From contig CABJAS010000003.1 of the NCBI GenBank assembly GCA_902363625.1, positions 280,996-344,995 on the forward strand: a stretch of 64,000 nucleotides of DNA. The letters are read 5' to 3'. This DNA comes from Clostridiaceae bacterium. GTDB lineage: Bacteria; Bacillota_I; Bacilli_A; Erysipelotrichales; Coprobacillaceae. Position 1 is the stretch's first letter. The number at the start of each line of letters is the position of its first letter. Positions 38,511 to 48,614 of this stretch are shown piece after piece. The notes under the pieces are model-generated. The model saw only the letters and a program-made list of their open reading frames with translations. It ran no database searches and had not been told where the DNA came from. The translations under genes and the position numbers were made by a program.

Positions 38511-39275
38511 TTAATATTTTGTTTTAAACATTAAATAGACAGGGATCCCTGCAACAATCGAACCACCGATGATGTTGCCTAAAGTTGCGATCAGCATATG
38601 AATCCCCATCAAAGCAAAAGGAGAATCGCCAATTCCAAACTGGGTGACACACATCGCAAAGAATCCGCTATTAGCAATACAGTGTTCAAATCCAGGTAAT
38701 ACAAACGCCGCTACAAAAAACATAATCATAACTAAACGTACCATATCATCTTTCACTTTGATTCCTGCGTAACCGGCAATACACACAAGAAAGTTACATA
38801 AGATTCCTTTAATCAATAACTGCATTGGTTCAAATGCCAACTTCGCATCCATTAATGATTGTAAATAGGTTGGGAAAATCGTATTAAAAGATCCGCTTAA
38901 TATAAATAATGCCCCTACTGCAAACAAACCCAGAATATTTCCGACAAAACAGATCCACCAAGCTGGAATAATATCTAAAAAATGCATCTTTTTATCATAA
39001 ACCGGAATAATTGTCGTTAAACAGTTCCCCGTAAATAATTCAGCTCCCAAGAAACATATAGCAACCAATCCGATTCCAAATGTCACAGCCACCGCAATCT
39101 TAGAAAATTCCGGGTAATTAGTTGAAAGCAAGGCACCGAAAGAATAGGATAAAATAACCGCTCCCCCTAAATATAACCCCGCCATGATAGATCGCATGAA
39201 ATAGCGCATCGGGTCATCTTTCGCCATGAGTATTTTATTAATGCCTACACTATTTAATAATTCAATGTCGTTCAT
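38511..39275 (-). CDS. Formate/nitrite transporter family channel
   Basis: A 254-residue FNT channel protein with six membrane helices. The family motifs are present: YLGGAVILSYSFGALL in the first helix, FTGNCLTT in the helix 2 break, and FVAAFVLPGFEHCIANS in the helix 5 region, which carries the pore histidine. In a fermenter with PFL it would export formate, but nitrite or hydrosulphide are possible. I take the ATG at 39275, preceded by GGGAGGA. It ends the aromatic operon. Confidence 0.9.
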   Translation of the reverse strand: MNDIELLNSVGINKILMAKDDPMRYFMRSIMAGLYLGGAVILSYSFGALLSTNYPEFSKIAVAVTFGIGLVAICFLGAELFTGNCLTTIIPVYDKKMHFLDIIPAWWICFVGNILGLFAVGALFILSGSFNTIFPTYLQSLMDAKLAFEPMQLLIKGILCNFLVCIAGYAGIKVKDDMVRLVMIMFFVAAFVLPGFEHCIANSGFFAMCVTQFGIGDSPFALMGIHMLIATLGNIIGGSIVAGIPVYLMFKTKY

Positions 39276-39311
39276 TTTATTCCTCCCACGCAAAACTTAC
39301 AAAATTATAAA

Positions 39312-39755
39312 CTATTTTGCCTCTTTTTGCAATTGCCAATAGTAGATTCGCTTACGTGTTTCACTCCCTGTGAATTCTTTTCTTAAATCACTCGGAATCG
39401 GTTTTGTTTCAACGAACTCTGCGCCTAGTTTTTCGATTGTTTTTTTAGAAGCTATATTATCTGGTGAACAGGTAATTAAAACATGATGATAGCCTAATGA
39501 ACGAATGAATGGTTTTAAAGCAAGGCACGCCCAAAGAGCATAATGATGTCCTCTGTAAGGCTCGTCAACACTGTATCCGATATGACCGGCAAACTCATGT
39601 TCCATATCACTGCCACAGCGAAAGACGATGCGTCCGACAGGTTCTTTGACCGAGGCTATACAGATATTAAATATATAATATGGTGACCAGCCTTCAACAT
39701 CATCGACATATTCATTTAGTTCCAATACAACATCTTGATAGTTTAATTTTTCCAT
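39312..39755 (-). CDS. GNAT family N-acetyltransferase (RimJ/RimL-like)
   Basis: A 147-residue acetyltransferase. The acetyl-CoA region reads HIGYSVDEPYRGHHYALWAC, then VLITCSPDNIASKKTIEKLG near 104-123. The latter is the RimJ/RimL-type signature with Asn. I take the ATG at 39755, after GGAGAAAG. Its role within the aromatic operon is not evident. Confidence 0.85.
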   Translation of the reverse strand: MEKLNYQDVVLELNEYVDDVEGWSPYYIFNICIASVKEPVGRIVFRCGSDMEHEFAGHIGYSVDEPYRGHHYALWACLALKPFIRSLGYHHVLITCSPDNIASKKTIEKLGAEFVETKPIPSDLRKEFTGSETRKRIYYWQLQKEAK

Positions 39756-39783
39756 ATGCTTTCTCCATAAAAAAGGAGACAAT

Positions 39784-40278
39784 TTACATTGACTCCACGT
39801 AGTCTGTGATCTGTTTTAAAGTATACTCGATATCCTGATTATTATCAATAATGACATCAGCACTTTGATGATATAATGTATTTCTTTCCTGATAAAGCGT
39901 ATATAAGCGTTCTTTTCCTTCTTTTAATAATGGACGGGTACTGGTTTCAATATCCTGAATAATATTTTCAACGTCACGATCCAATAAGAAAATAATTCCA
40001 TTCTTTTTTAAAGCCTTAATATTTTCCTGATTTTTAATAACGCCGCCACCTGTAGATAGGATATGTCCGGATAACTGTGCAACTTCCTGACAGCAAAGAG
40101 TCTCTCTTTCTCTGAAATAGGCTTCACTGATTGAAAACATATCATCAATCGACTGCTTGAATTTCTGAACTAAATAGTCATCAATATCAATCAGTGGACG
40201 ATTCAGTCTTTTAGACAGCTGCTGTGAAATCGTTGTTTTCCCGCTTCCCGGCATGCCAATCAATACTATATTTTTCAT
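39784..40278 (-). CDS. aroK: Shikimate kinase
   Basis: Phosphorylates shikimate to shikimate 3-phosphate. It is 164 residues with Walker A GMPGSGKT (8-15), the shikimate-binding DIDDYL (31-36), RERE near 56-59, and STGGGVI near 75. Length and motifs are normal. It is 8 bases after pheA in the operon. Confidence 0.95.
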   Translation of the reverse strand: MKNIVLIGMPGSGKTTISQQLSKRLNRPLIDIDDYLVQKFKQSIDDMFSISEAYFRERETLCCQEVAQLSGHILSTGGGVIKNQENIKALKKNGIIFLLDRDVENIIQDIETSTRPLLKEGKERLYTLYQERNTLYHQSADVIIDNNQDIEYTLKQITDYVESM

Positions 40279-40286
40279 ATTTCCCC

Positions 40287-41414
40287 CTAGGATTGCTGAT
40301 ATGTGCCTAACACTCTTAACAGTTCAGTGTTATACTGCATCTTTGTTAGTGCTTTAATAACGTTAGGATCTTTAATATTTCCTTCAAAATCAATATAGAA
40401 ATAATACTGCCATGGTTTTGAATGAATAGGTCTTGATTCAATTCTGACCATGTTTAAGTCATGATTGCGAATGATATTTAGAATAGTAGCTAATGCACCT
40501 ACCTCATGTTTTAATGAACACATGATACTGATGCGATTATATGCCTCATTTGATTCCATTTGCTTCCCTATAACAATAAAACGCGTATGATTTGTTTTAT
40601 CCGTATGAATATTTTCTTTTAAAATATGAAGTCCGTAAAGCTCCGCCGCTTTTTTAGAAGCAATCGCTGCTTTGGTTTTATCGTTAGTTTCCATGACCAT
40701 TTTCGCTGCCATTGCCGTATTAGGATATGGAAATCTGCGAATGTCTGGACAGGTATCTAAAAACTGAATGGATTGAGCTAACCCCTGAGGGTGAGAATAT
40801 ACTTCTTGGATATCGTTTAATTCAGCTCCGGGCAACGCTAATAAATGCTGAGCGATGGAGATGCTTTGTTCTCCAACAATATAGAAGCCATAATTGCGGA
40901 TCAGATCATAAACATCGTTAATTGCTCCTGTTGATGAGTTTTCGATAGGCACTACACCATATTGAATCTCATGCTGATCCAGCGCTTTAAAAACATCTTC
41001 AAACTGATCATAATGCATCACATCTACCTTTGAAGAGAAGTACATTTCCAATGCTTCCTGTCCGAAAGCTCCCTCTACTCCTTGATAACCCACTTTCAGC
41101 ATTTCATTTTTTGATAAAGGTGCATGAGCTTCAATCTCAAATTTTTCCGGTATAAATTCTGCCTGATAATCTTTAGATAAATCCATTATCGATTGAATAA
41201 GCTGAGCTCCATATTCTTTAAGATTTTCCTGTTGTATCTTTTGCTTGCTTTTTTCGATCACTAGCTTTTCTCTTTCGGGCTGAAAGATTTCCATATCATG
41301 AGCAAGTTTATATAAGATAACGTCTTTAGAGACTTGCATTCGGGCTTCAAATAAGCTCAGTAATTTTGTATCAATTTCATCAATTTCCTGACGGCATTCT
41401 TCTAATGTTTTCAT
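40287..41414 (-). CDS. pheA: Chorismate mutase / prephenate dehydratase (P-protein)
   Basis: A bifunctional enzyme that turns chorismate through prephenate into phenylpyruvate. Order: chorismate mutase (1-~85, ECRQEIDEIDTKLLSLFEARM), prephenate dehydratase (~105-285, GYQGVEGAFGQEAL and VVPIENSSTGAIND), and a C-terminal ACT domain (~290-370, with ESRPIHSKPWQYYF), which should bind phenylalanine for feedback. It overlaps aroC by 4 bases. The fused form is usual in proteobacteria and also found in this Firmicute branch. Confidence 0.97.
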   Translation of the reverse strand: MKTLEECRQEIDEIDTKLLSLFEARMQVSKDVILYKLAHDMEIFQPEREKLVIEKSKQKIQQENLKEYGAQLIQSIMDLSKDYQAEFIPEKFEIEAHAPLSKNEMLKVGYQGVEGAFGQEALEMYFSSKVDVMHYDQFEDVFKALDQHEIQYGVVPIENSSTGAINDVYDLIRNYGFYIVGEQSISIAQHLLALPGAELNDIQEVYSHPQGLAQSIQFLDTCPDIRRFPYPNTAMAAKMVMETNDKTKAAIASKKAAELYGLHILKENIHTDKTNHTRFIVIGKQMESNEAYNRISIMCSLKHEVGALATILNIIRNHDLNMVRIESRPIHSKPWQYYFYIDFEGNIKDPNVIKALTKMQYNTELLRVLGTYQQS

Positions 41415-42490
41415 TGATTTCCCCCCATAGCTTCATAAATAGCGATAGCACACATCGCTTCTACAACGGCAACCGCACGAAATACGATACAGGGATCGTG
41501 TCTCCCTTTAATCTCAATTTCTGTATTTTCTTTCGTCTCCACATTAATTGTCTCTTGTTTTTGGGCAATCGATGGAGTCGGTTTAATGCCTACCGTAAAG
41601 GTGATCGGCATCCCATTGCTGATGCCACCGACAATTCCCCCGTTATGATTTGTTTTTGTTTTCACTTTATTATCTTCATAATAATAAGAATCGTTTGCCT
41701 CGCTTCCTTGCATTTTGCATAAATCAAAGCCATCACCAAATTCTAATCCCTTTACTGCGGGGATCGAGAACATCAAATGGGCAATCGTACTTTCTAACGA
41801 ATCAAAGAAGGGTTCACCAATACCTGCCGGTAAGCCAATGACTCCGCATTCAATCTGTCCGCCTACAGAATCACATTGAGAACGGGCTGCATCTACAGCT
41901 GCTTCCATCTGCGTGAACACGGCTTTATCTAAAACTGGATAGAGCTGCTGACCTAATTGGTCAAGTACATTTTTATCTAATGTCGCATCAAAGACCTGAT
42001 CCTGAACAGATTGAATACTTTTTATATGTGCCCCAATATAAATCTTTTGCTGTGCTAATATTTGTTTGATTACCGCTCCGGCAAAAACAATCGGGGCAGT
42101 AATTCTTCCAGAGAAGTGTCCTCCTCCGCGAACATCATTATATCCATGATATTTCACGTATGCAGCAAAGTCGCTATGTCCCGGGCGCATATGCGTTTCT
42201 AATAAAGAATAGTCTTTTGAATGCTGATCCGAATTATAAATCATGGCACATAGCGGTGCTCCGGTTGTAATCCCATCTTGAATTCCGCTCATGATTTCTA
42301 TCTGATCTTTTTCTTTGCGGGCAGTTGACAGCTTATTATTTCCGGGAGCACGGCGCAGCATTTCCTTTTCTACTAAAGTCATATCAATTTTTAAGCCGGC
42401 TGGCAGTTTACCTAAGTTAATCCCAATCGCTTTTCCATGACTTTCCCCAAAAATAGATAATTCAATATTTTTTCCCCAATTAGCACTCAC
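41411..42490 (-). CDS. aroC: Chorismate synthase
   Basis: Makes chorismate from EPSP and needs reduced FMN. It is 359 residues with GESHGKAIG (14-22), RPGHSDFAAYVKYHGYNDVRG near 102-122, and the C-terminal GRHDPCIVFRAVAVVEAMC. It is complete. It overlaps aroA upstream by 11 bases and pheA downstream by 4 bases. Confidence 0.98.
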   Translation of the reverse strand: MSANWGKNIELSIFGESHGKAIGINLGKLPAGLKIDMTLVEKEMLRRAPGNNKLSTARKEKDQIEIMSGIQDGITTGAPLCAMIYNSDQHSKDYSLLETHMRPGHSDFAAYVKYHGYNDVRGGGHFSGRITAPIVFAGAVIKQILAQQKIYIGAHIKSIQSVQDQVFDATLDKNVLDQLGQQLYPVLDKAVFTQMEAAVDAARSQCDSVGGQIECGVIGLPAGIGEPFFDSLESTIAHLMFSIPAVKGLEFGDGFDLCKMQGSEANDSYYYEDNKVKTKTNHNGGIVGGISNGMPITFTVGIKPTPSIAQKQETINVETKENTEIEIKGRHDPCIVFRAVAVVEAMCAIAIYEAMGGNQ

Positions 42491-43748
42491 TTGTCATTCC
42501 TCCTAATTGTTCAAAATCCTGCCAAAAGCTTGGATATGATTTCTTCACACATTCCTTATTATCGATGATCATTTCTGTTTGTGCACATGTTGAAGCAATG
42601 GCTAAAGTCATCGCAATACGGTGATCTGCCCAGGCACTCACCTGTCCCCCTTGTAATTGACAAACGCCTTCAATGATCAATCCATCTGTAGTTTCAGTAA
42701 TCTTTGCCCCTAATTTTGTCAGTTCACTGGCTACTGCAGCTAAACGGTCACATTCTTTAATACGTAAGCGTTCAGCATGTTCGATTTTAGTGGTTCCCTC
42801 GGCAAGGCACGCAGCTAAAGCTAATACCGGAATGACATCCGGACACTGACTGCCATCAATCGTTGTTGCTTTCAACCCTTTAGCTTCTACTTTAATTAAG
42901 TCGCCCGTTTGTGTTAAAACAGCTCCCATTCTTTTTAGGATATCAATCGCTTCTTTATCTCCCTGTAAAGAATCTAAATTTAAGCCTTTTAATGCAACTG
43001 AATTCCCCAATGCTCCGGCAACTAGATAAAAAGCCGCCTGTGAATAATCCGCTTCCACATAGTAATCATGAGCATGATAACTCTGTCTTCCGGCAATATG
43101 GAATTCCTGATAATGATCATGAGTGATGACAATGCCAAAGGTTTCCAGCATCTGCAAAGTAAGGTCAATATAGCCAATCGATTCTAATTTAGAAGTAATA
43201 ATAATTTTTGAATCGCCTTCTAATAGGGGTAAGGCAAACAGTAAGCCACTGATAAATTGAGAACTGACATTGCCCGGCACCTTAAATTCGCCTGCTTTTA
43301 AGTGCCCCTGAATCGTTAAATCTAAAATTTCATTTTGATATTGATATGATATTCCTTGTTCATCAAAGATATCATAGAAGACATTCAACGGGCGTTTTCC
43401 TAAATTTCCTTCACCGATAAAACGAACATGGTTTTCATGAATCAGCGATACAGGTACCATAAAGCGCAGAGTTGAACCCGATTCTTTACAGTCAATCTGA
43501 CATTCCTGCTGACAGCCCGTAGAGGTTCCATCGATGAATAAATAATCTTCATATGTCTCAATTTGGGCACCAAGAGCCTGCATAGCTGAGATTGTCGCCA
43601 AAATATCCTGAGAATACTCAATATGATCAATACGGCTTTTCCCTTTCGCAAGTGCGGCACAGATAATCGCTCGATGAGCCATACTTTTTGATGGCGGAAT
43701 GGCAACTGTTCCATTTAATTGTGTTGGTGTAATTTTGATCTGACTCAT
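42480..43748 (-). CDS. aroA: EPSP synthase (3-phosphoshikimate 1-carboxyvinyltransferase)
   Basis: Joins PEP to shikimate 3-phosphate. It is 422 residues with PPSKSMAHRAIICAALA at the start, GNLGKRPLN (the PEP/glyphosate loop region) and LRIKECDRLAAVASEL near 338-353. In the catalytic loop the sequence is ESGSTLRFMVP, in place of the NAGTALR form. I take the ATG at 43748, with AAAGGG upstream, right after the aroB stop. Confidence 0.97.
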   Translation of the reverse strand: MSQIKITPTQLNGTVAIPPSKSMAHRAIICAALAKGKSRIDHIEYSQDILATISAMQALGAQIETYEDYLFIDGTSTGCQQECQIDCKESGSTLRFMVPVSLIHENHVRFIGEGNLGKRPLNVFYDIFDEQGISYQYQNEILDLTIQGHLKAGEFKVPGNVSSQFISGLLFALPLLEGDSKIIITSKLESIGYIDLTLQMLETFGIVITHDHYQEFHIAGRQSYHAHDYYVEADYSQAAFYLVAGALGNSVALKGLNLDSLQGDKEAIDILKRMGAVLTQTGDLIKVEAKGLKATTIDGSQCPDVIPVLALAACLAEGTTKIEHAERLRIKECDRLAAVASELTKLGAKITETTDGLIIEGVCQLQGGQVSAWADHRIAMTLAIASTCAQTEMIIDNKECVKKSYPSFWQDFEQLGGMTSEC

Positions 43749-43749
43749 G

Positions 43750-44808
43750 TTAAACCCTTTCTGCTCCATCAAAGAATGAGAGGTCTGTCGGATAAATAAA
43801 AGCTTCCCCTAAATTCTTTAAAAGAATCAATGATAATTTACTGTTAATATTCTTTTTATCTAATTTAATCGTATTTTTAAGAACCTCCATCTCTAAATGG
43901 CAAGCCGTCGGAAGTTCATATCGTTCTAATACAGATTTGATCTTTTCTGCTGTATCTGCCGGTGTCAGTCCGTGTTCTTGTGCAATTTTAGTTAGTTGAT
44001 ACATACCAATTGCCACAGCTTCTCCATGAGAGTACGATTCATAATGATAATACTGTTCAATCGTATGTGCCAAGGTGTGTCCGAAATTCAATATCAATCG
44101 ATCACCAAAGTCTTTTTCATCATTTTCTACTACGATTCTTTTAATGTCAATACAGCGATAGATAATTTCATCAATATCTTTATAAAGGTCATTAAAATCC
44201 TGATAAGCTGCCAGCTGATCGAATAGAGCAGCATCTTTAATACAGCCATATTTAATGACTTCTCCCATTCCATCGTGAATAAATCGCGGTTCTAGCGTTT
44301 TTAATACCAAGGGGTCAATCAACACCAGCTTAGGATGATGAAATGCTCCTACCAGATTTTTTCCCGAAGGCAGGTCCACTGCCACTTTCCCACCAACGCT
44401 TGAATCTACCTGAGCAAGCAGTGAGGTAGGTATTTGAACAAATGGGATTCCTCTTAAATAAGTTGCGGCAATAAAGCCGGCAAGATCGCCAATCACTCCC
44501 CCACCTAAAGCAACAATTAAATCGCTGCGAGTTAGATTAAAATCTAATAATTGTTTGTAGAGTGCTGGTAAAACATCAAAGCTTTTGCTTTTTTCACCAT
44601 GTGGCATTTCTACAATAGTGACGGCATAATCTTTTTCTAACTGTGATTTAACGATCTCTCCATAATAATGGTTCACCTGATCATCTGTAATAACAGCAAT
44701 CTTTTTCCCCTGATAAATTGCCTTTATTTTTTCTCCCACTTGATGAAGCAATCCCTGTTCAATATAGATGGGATAGCTCTTTTCTTTTAAATTTACCAGC
44801 ATCTCCAT
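43750..44808 (-). CDS. aroB: 3-dehydroquinate synthase
   Basis: Converts DAHP to 3-dehydroquinate with NAD and a divalent metal. It is 352 residues with [19 protein letters not shown] (about 102-120), [21 protein letters not shown], and the metal ligands in [12 protein letters not shown] and [10 protein letters not shown]. It begins with ATG at 44808 after AGGAGG. Confidence 0.98.
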   Translation of the reverse strand: MEMLVNLKEKSYPIYIEQGLLHQVGEKIKAIYQGKKIAVITDDQVNHYYGEIVKSQLEKDYAVTIVEMPHGEKSKSFDVLPALYKQLLDFNLTRSDLIVALGGGVIGDLAGFIAATYLRGIPFVQIPTSLLAQVDSSVGGKVAVDLPSGKNLVGAFHHPKLVLIDPLVLKTLEPRFIHDGMGEVIKYGCIKDAALFDQLAAYQDFNDLYKDIDEIIYRCIDIKRIVVENDEKDFGDRLILNFGHTLAHTIEQYYHYESYSHGEAVAIGMYQLTKIAQEHGLTPADTAEKIKSVLERYELPTACHLEMEVLKNTIKLDKKNINSKLSLILLKNLGEAFIYPTDLSFFDGAERV

Positions 44809-44819
44809 AAAACATCCTC

Positions 44820-45833
44820 CTAAATTTCTTTCCCTATTACTCTTGCGATATCACGTACTTGTTTGATGACCGCTTCAAATTTCTCCGGCTTCAATGACTG
44901 TGGTCCATCACATAATGCTTTTTCCGGATTGTTGTGGACTTCGATCATTAAACCATCTGCTCCCGCTGCTACTGCCGCTCTTGCCATGGGTTCGACTAAC
45001 CACCATTTTCCTCCGGCATGACTTGGATCAATGATAATCGGTAAATGCGTCAGTTTCTTTACTACCGGGATCGCTTGTAAATCCAAGGTGTTTCTTGTAT
45101 ATGATTCAAAGGTTCGGATTCCTCTTTCACATAAAATGACATTAGGATTTCCAGCTGCCATGATGTATTCGGCTGACATAATCCATTCTTCAAAGGTAGC
45201 AGATAAACCTCTCTTTAATAAGATCGGTCTTTTTGTCTTTCCTAATTGTTTCAATAAATCGAAGTTCTGCATGTTTCTTGCACCAATTTGAATCAAGTCT
45301 ACTTTTTCATCGAATTCCTCTAAATGATCGGCTGACATTAATTCTGAAACGATCGGCATTCCCACTTCTTTTCCCGCTTTATACAGGATATCCAATCCGC
45401 TTGATCCCATTCCTTGGAACGCATATGGACTGGTACGAGGCTTGAAAGCACCGCCGCGAAGCATATTAGCACCGGCTGCTTTTGCCGCTTTGGCAATCTC
45501 GATGACTTGCTCTTCTGATTCAATAGAACAAGGACCGGCGATCACTGCTAAATGGTCACCGCCCACTTTAACCCCTGACACATCAATGATAGAATCATCA
45601 GGGTGGAAAGCACGATTTGCTTTCTTATAAGGCTCAGAGACCTTCATCACTCTTTCAACAACTTCATCGACTTCCAAACTTCTTGGATCAATCTTAGTCG
45701 TATCCCCTATGATCCCAATAACAGTCATTTCAGATCCTACCACGATTTGTGGCTGTCCCCCTCTTTCTTTGACCATTCCTTCAATTCTTTCAATATCTTC
45801 TTGTTTTGTTTTTGGTTTTAATACGATAATCAT
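44820..45833 (-). CDS. aroF: DAHP synthase, type I-beta with N-terminal regulatory domain
   Basis: First enzyme of the shikimate pathway (PEP + erythrose 4-phosphate). It is 337 residues: an N-terminal ferredoxin-like domain (1-~70) as in the Thermotoga enzyme, where it gives tyrosine feedback, then the KDO/DAHP synthase barrel with [35 protein letters not shown] and [12 protein letters not shown]. It is first gene of the aro operon, directly behind a T-box. Confidence 0.97.
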   Translation of the reverse strand: MIIVLKPKTKQEDIERIEGMVKERGGQPQIVVGSEMTVIGIIGDTTKIDPRSLEVDEVVERVMKVSEPYKKANRAFHPDDSIIDVSGVKVGGDHLAVIAGPCSIESEEQVIEIAKAAKAAGANMLRGGAFKPRTSPYAFQGMGSSGLDILYKAGKEVGMPIVSELMSADHLEEFDEKVDLIQIGARNMQNFDLLKQLGKTKRPILLKRGLSATFEEWIMSAEYIMAAGNPNVILCERGIRTFESYTRNTLDLQAIPVVKKLTHLPIIIDPSHAGGKWWLVEPMARAAVAAGADGLMIEVHNNPEKALCDGPQSLKPEKFEAVIKQVRDIARVIGKEI

Positions 45834-45871
45834 AATATTTCTCTCCTCTTCTTTCTATAATCCTTGGATAA

Positions 45872-46150
45872 AATATAAAAAGCCCTCATTCTCTAATTGC
45901 TTAGAGGACGAGAGCTATGCTTCGTGTTACCACCTCAGTTTGTAAATATCTCACAATATTTACCTTATCAAGTACGCTAAATAACTTAGTTCATACTCTA
46001 ACATGATAACGGCATGTAACCGGATATACCTACTAATTTCAGTACTCAACTCCAAGATGAATTCACTATTTTTCATTTGATCCTATCTCACCAACCTAGG
46101 ACTCTCTTTGCAAATGGCCAATACCTACTATTTCTTTTCACAGTATTTTA
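45872..46150 (-). promoter_or_regulatory. T-box riboswitch leader of the aro operon
   Basis: The minus strand shows a Stem I region (GAGAGTCCTAGGTTGGTGAG), the T-box CTGAGGTGGTAACACG (45923-45938) and then the terminator stem AGCTCTCGTCCTCTAA / TTAGAGAATGAGGGCT with TTTTTAT (45872-45916). The likely specifier is TAC (46043-46045) in GGAGTTGAGTACTGAAA, which points to tyrosyl-tRNA. Uncharged tRNA would favour the antiterminator and switch the operon on. The specifier assignment is less sure than the T-box itself. Confidence 0.88.
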
Positions 46151-46168
46151 TCGATAGATTATGCAATA

Positions 46169-46197
46169 ATATTAATACGATTTTTAACCTTTGTCAA
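46169..46197 (-). promoter_or_regulatory. aro operon promoter
   Basis: On the minus strand TTGACA (46192-46197), 17 bases, TAATAT (46169-46174), just upstream of the T-box leader. Confidence 0.75.
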
Positions 46198-46390
46198 TTC
46201 TTTTATATAAAATAGCAACATCATTCTGATAATTATTGAATTTCAGAAAAAACCTATCTTAAAATAAGATTTTTGTATTTTAAGCATGATTTCTTCAGTT
46301 AAATCATACTATTTATAGAACAAAATAATGGCATATTCTTAGAACATTCGACAAAATATATGGTATGATAAATAAAAAGGGGTGAAGCGT

Positions 46391-47299
46391 ATGAAATGCT
46401 TACTGATCGTCAATCCAACGTCAGGGCGTAAAAATATTCAGGCGACACTGCATGAATTAATTGGGAAGCTTGTTTTAAAAAAAGTTATTTCTTCTTTTGA
46501 GGTTTTTTATACCCAAGGAAACCGTGATGCCTATCAGCTTTTATTAACGCTTGCACCTCATCAGTATGATTTGATTATTTCGGTTGGCGGAGATGGAACA
46601 CAAAGTGAAGTCATCAACGGAATCATTGACGGAAAATGTGATATTCCGTTGTATATTTTAGCGGCAGGAACCGTTAACGATCTATCCCGTGCCTTAAAGA
46701 TTCCGGAAAAGCATGATGATGTCGTAAAAACAATAGCGAAATTTCATCAGATCAAGATGGATGTGGGAAAAGCCAATCAGGTTTATTTCGCTAATGTCTT
46801 AGCCGGGGGAATGTTTACCGATATTGGTTTTAAAGTAGACAAAAAGAAAAAAGCTATTCTAGGTCCCTTCGCTTATTATCTGAACGCTGTTTTAGATCTT
46901 CCTAATCAGCTCAATAGCACGATGGATCTCCATATTGAGGTTGACGGAGAAGCCATCGATGAAGAAGCCTATATGTTTCTAGTTACCAATTCTCGTTTAG
47001 TTGGCGGCTTCTTATTAGCTTCCCAAGCCGATTTATGTGACGGATTGCTTGATTTATTGGTAGTAAAGAAGTGTGATATCACTGATCTGATTGCGTTATC
47101 TAAAGATATTCTATTAAACAAGCATTTAGAAAGTCCGTTTATTATTTACCGACAAGCAAAGCATATTCATCTTTCCTCTTCTAAATCTATCACATTGGAT
47201 ATTGATGGAGAACAGGCAAATGAACTGCCTATCGATATTTCCGTGGCACCTCAAGCCATCAAGATCATTACTCCTAAAGTCAAAAAAAATAAAAAGTAA
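46391..47299 (+). CDS. Diacylglycerol/lipid kinase (YegS/DagK family)
   Basis: A 302-residue lipid kinase. SVGGDGTQSEVINGII carries the GGDGT nucleotide signature, preceded by the family start LLIVNPTSGRKN, and GTVNDLSRAL follows. Such enzymes phosphorylate diacylglycerol or related lipids at the membrane. I take the ATG at 46391 (AAGGGGTGAAGCGT upstream); a GTG at 46382 is within that site. It is monocistronic and followed by a terminator. Confidence 0.92.
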   Translation: MKCLLIVNPTSGRKNIQATLHELIGKLVLKKVISSFEVFYTQGNRDAYQLLLTLAPHQYDLIISVGGDGTQSEVINGIIDGKCDIPLYILAAGTVNDLSRALKIPEKHDDVVKTIAKFHQIKMDVGKANQVYFANVLAGGMFTDIGFKVDKKKKAILGPFAYYLNAVLDLPNQLNSTMDLHIEVDGEAIDEEAYMFLVTNSRLVGGFLLASQADLCDGLLDLLVVKKCDITDLIALSKDILLNKHLESPFIIYRQAKHIHLSSSKSITLDIDGEQANELPIDISVAPQAIKIITPKVKKNKK

Positions 47300-47333
47300 C
47301 CGTTGAACAATATGTTTCATCAGGTTACTTTTT
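47295..47333 (+). terminator. Terminator after the lipid kinase gene
   Basis: AGTAACC and GGTTACT form a 7-bp stem and TTTT follows. The stop codon lies in the left arm. Confidence 0.75.
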
Positions 47334-47393
47334 GCATTTATCCGATCATTTATCTTTCTTACCCGTTTTTCATTACTACAGGCATATCTAATA

Positions 47394-47417
47394 ATAAAAA
47401 AAGTGGGAACTCCCACT
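47394..47417 (-). terminator. Terminator of trxA
   Basis: On the minus strand AGTGGGA and TCCCACT form a stem with a two-base loop, followed by TTTTTTT. Confidence 0.85.
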
Positions 47418-47420
47418 CTC

Positions 47421-47723
47421 TTAATATTTTGATAACATATTTCTTAATTGCGGTTCACCGGTAAAACCAACTTGAGTTTCTACAGGCTGACCATCTTTAA
47501 ACATCACCAAAGTCGGAATAGATTGTACCCCATAACGTCCTGCAATATCAGGAGATTGGTCTACATCTACTTTGATTATTTTCACATTTGTATACTCACC
47601 AGATAATTTTTCTAGTACCGGAGCAATCATTTTGCATGGTCCGCACCATGTTGCAAAGAAGTCAACTAATACTGCTCCTGTTGAAATTTCTTGATCAAAT
47701 TCATTTGAATTCACGATTTTCAT
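47421..47723 (-). CDS. trxA: Thioredoxin
   Basis: General protein disulphide reductase. It is 100 residues with the active site WCGPC (26-30) and the cis-proline segment SIPTLVMFKDGQ near 69-80. Complete. Confidence 0.98.
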   Translation of the reverse strand: MKIVNSNEFDQEISTGAVLVDFFATWCGPCKMIAPVLEKLSGEYTNVKIIKVDVDQSPDIAGRYGVQSIPTLVMFKDGQPVETQVGFTGEPQLRNMLSKY

Positions 47724-47743
47724 GTTTTATCACCTCTATACAT

Positions 47744-47772
47744 ATTATGCCAAAGTATCTGAATTTAATCAA
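47744..47772 (-). promoter_or_regulatory. trxA promoter
   Basis: On the minus strand TTGATT (47767-47772), 17 bases, CATAAT (47744-47749), 21 bases upstream of the trxA start. It abuts the 3' end of the mscS gene. Confidence 0.6.
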
Positions 47773-48579
47773 TTAATTTGCTTTAAGAGTGACATCTAAC
47801 TGATTAAATGGAATTTTAATACCTTCTTTATCAAAAGCTGCTTTTACTTGTTCCAACATGTCGAAACGAAAATCAACGAAATCATCGTTTTCGCACCACG
47901 CTCTTAAGAGAACCTGCACACTGCTTTCTTTATAACCGGATACACGGATAAGCGGTTCGGGATTTTTTAAAGCCTTAGGATGTGACAAGATCACATCATG
48001 GATAACTGCTTTTACTTTTTCAATGTCGGCATCATAAGCTACATCAAAGATTAATTCTAAACGGCGATGCTCCTCATGAGTACTGTTTACAATGATATTT
48101 TGAGTCATTTGCGAGTTGGGAACGACGATGCGTTTATTATCAATCGTATTGAGAACAGTGAACATCACTTGAATTTCTTTAACCGTTCCCGCAAACTGAT
48201 TCACTTCAATATAATCACCTGCCATGAACGGCTTTGTAAATAAAATAATAATACCACTTACAAAATTACTAAGGTTATCTTTGAACCCCAGAGCCAAAGC
48301 GGCACCGGCTGTCCCAAAAATCGCAAATAATGAAGCCGTAGGAAAGCCTAATGCTCCAATAGCACTGATAATGACCACTACTTTTAATCCGCTGCTTACT
48401 ACCGAACGCACAAACGAAATCAGTGTCAGTTCAATCTTAGCTCGGTTCATCGCCTTCACTACAAATTTCGTGACAAACTGTGACAGATAAAGTCCAATAA
48501 CCAGAACTAAAATCGCTGAAAAACACTTTTCTCCTAATTCTAATCCCTTTGTGATTAAAAAGTCGATAACTTGTTCCAT
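47773..48579 (-). CDS. mscS: Small-conductance mechanosensitive channel (MscS family)
   Basis: A 268-residue membrane protein with three N-terminal helices. The pore helix region reads ASLFAIFGTAGAALALGFKDNLSNFVSGI (about 82-110, here cut into parts: AIFGTAGAALALGFKDNLSN), the typical Gly/Ala-packed TM3. A cytoplasmic beta domain follows (FMAGDYIEVN, VVPNSQMTQNIIVN). It releases solutes on hypo-osmotic shock. Confidence 0.95.
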   Translation of the reverse strand: MEQVIDFLITKGLELGEKCFSAILVLVIGLYLSQFVTKFVVKAMNRAKIELTLISFVRSVVSSGLKVVVIISAIGALGFPTASLFAIFGTAGAALALGFKDNLSNFVSGIIILFTKPFMAGDYIEVNQFAGTVKEIQVMFTVLNTIDNKRIVVPNSQMTQNIIVNSTHEEHRRLELIFDVAYDADIEKVKAVIHDVILSHPKALKNPEPLIRVSGYKESSVQVLLRAWCENDDFVDFRFDMLEQVKAAFDKEGIKIPFNQLDVTLKAN

Positions 48580-48614
48580 GTTTCCTCCTAGACTAAAAAT
48601 AAGCGATCAATCGC

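Noticed and set aside
43442..43714. Open frame of 90 codons inside aroA on the same strand
   Set aside because: It is an out-of-frame shadow of the clearly real EPSP synthase gene.
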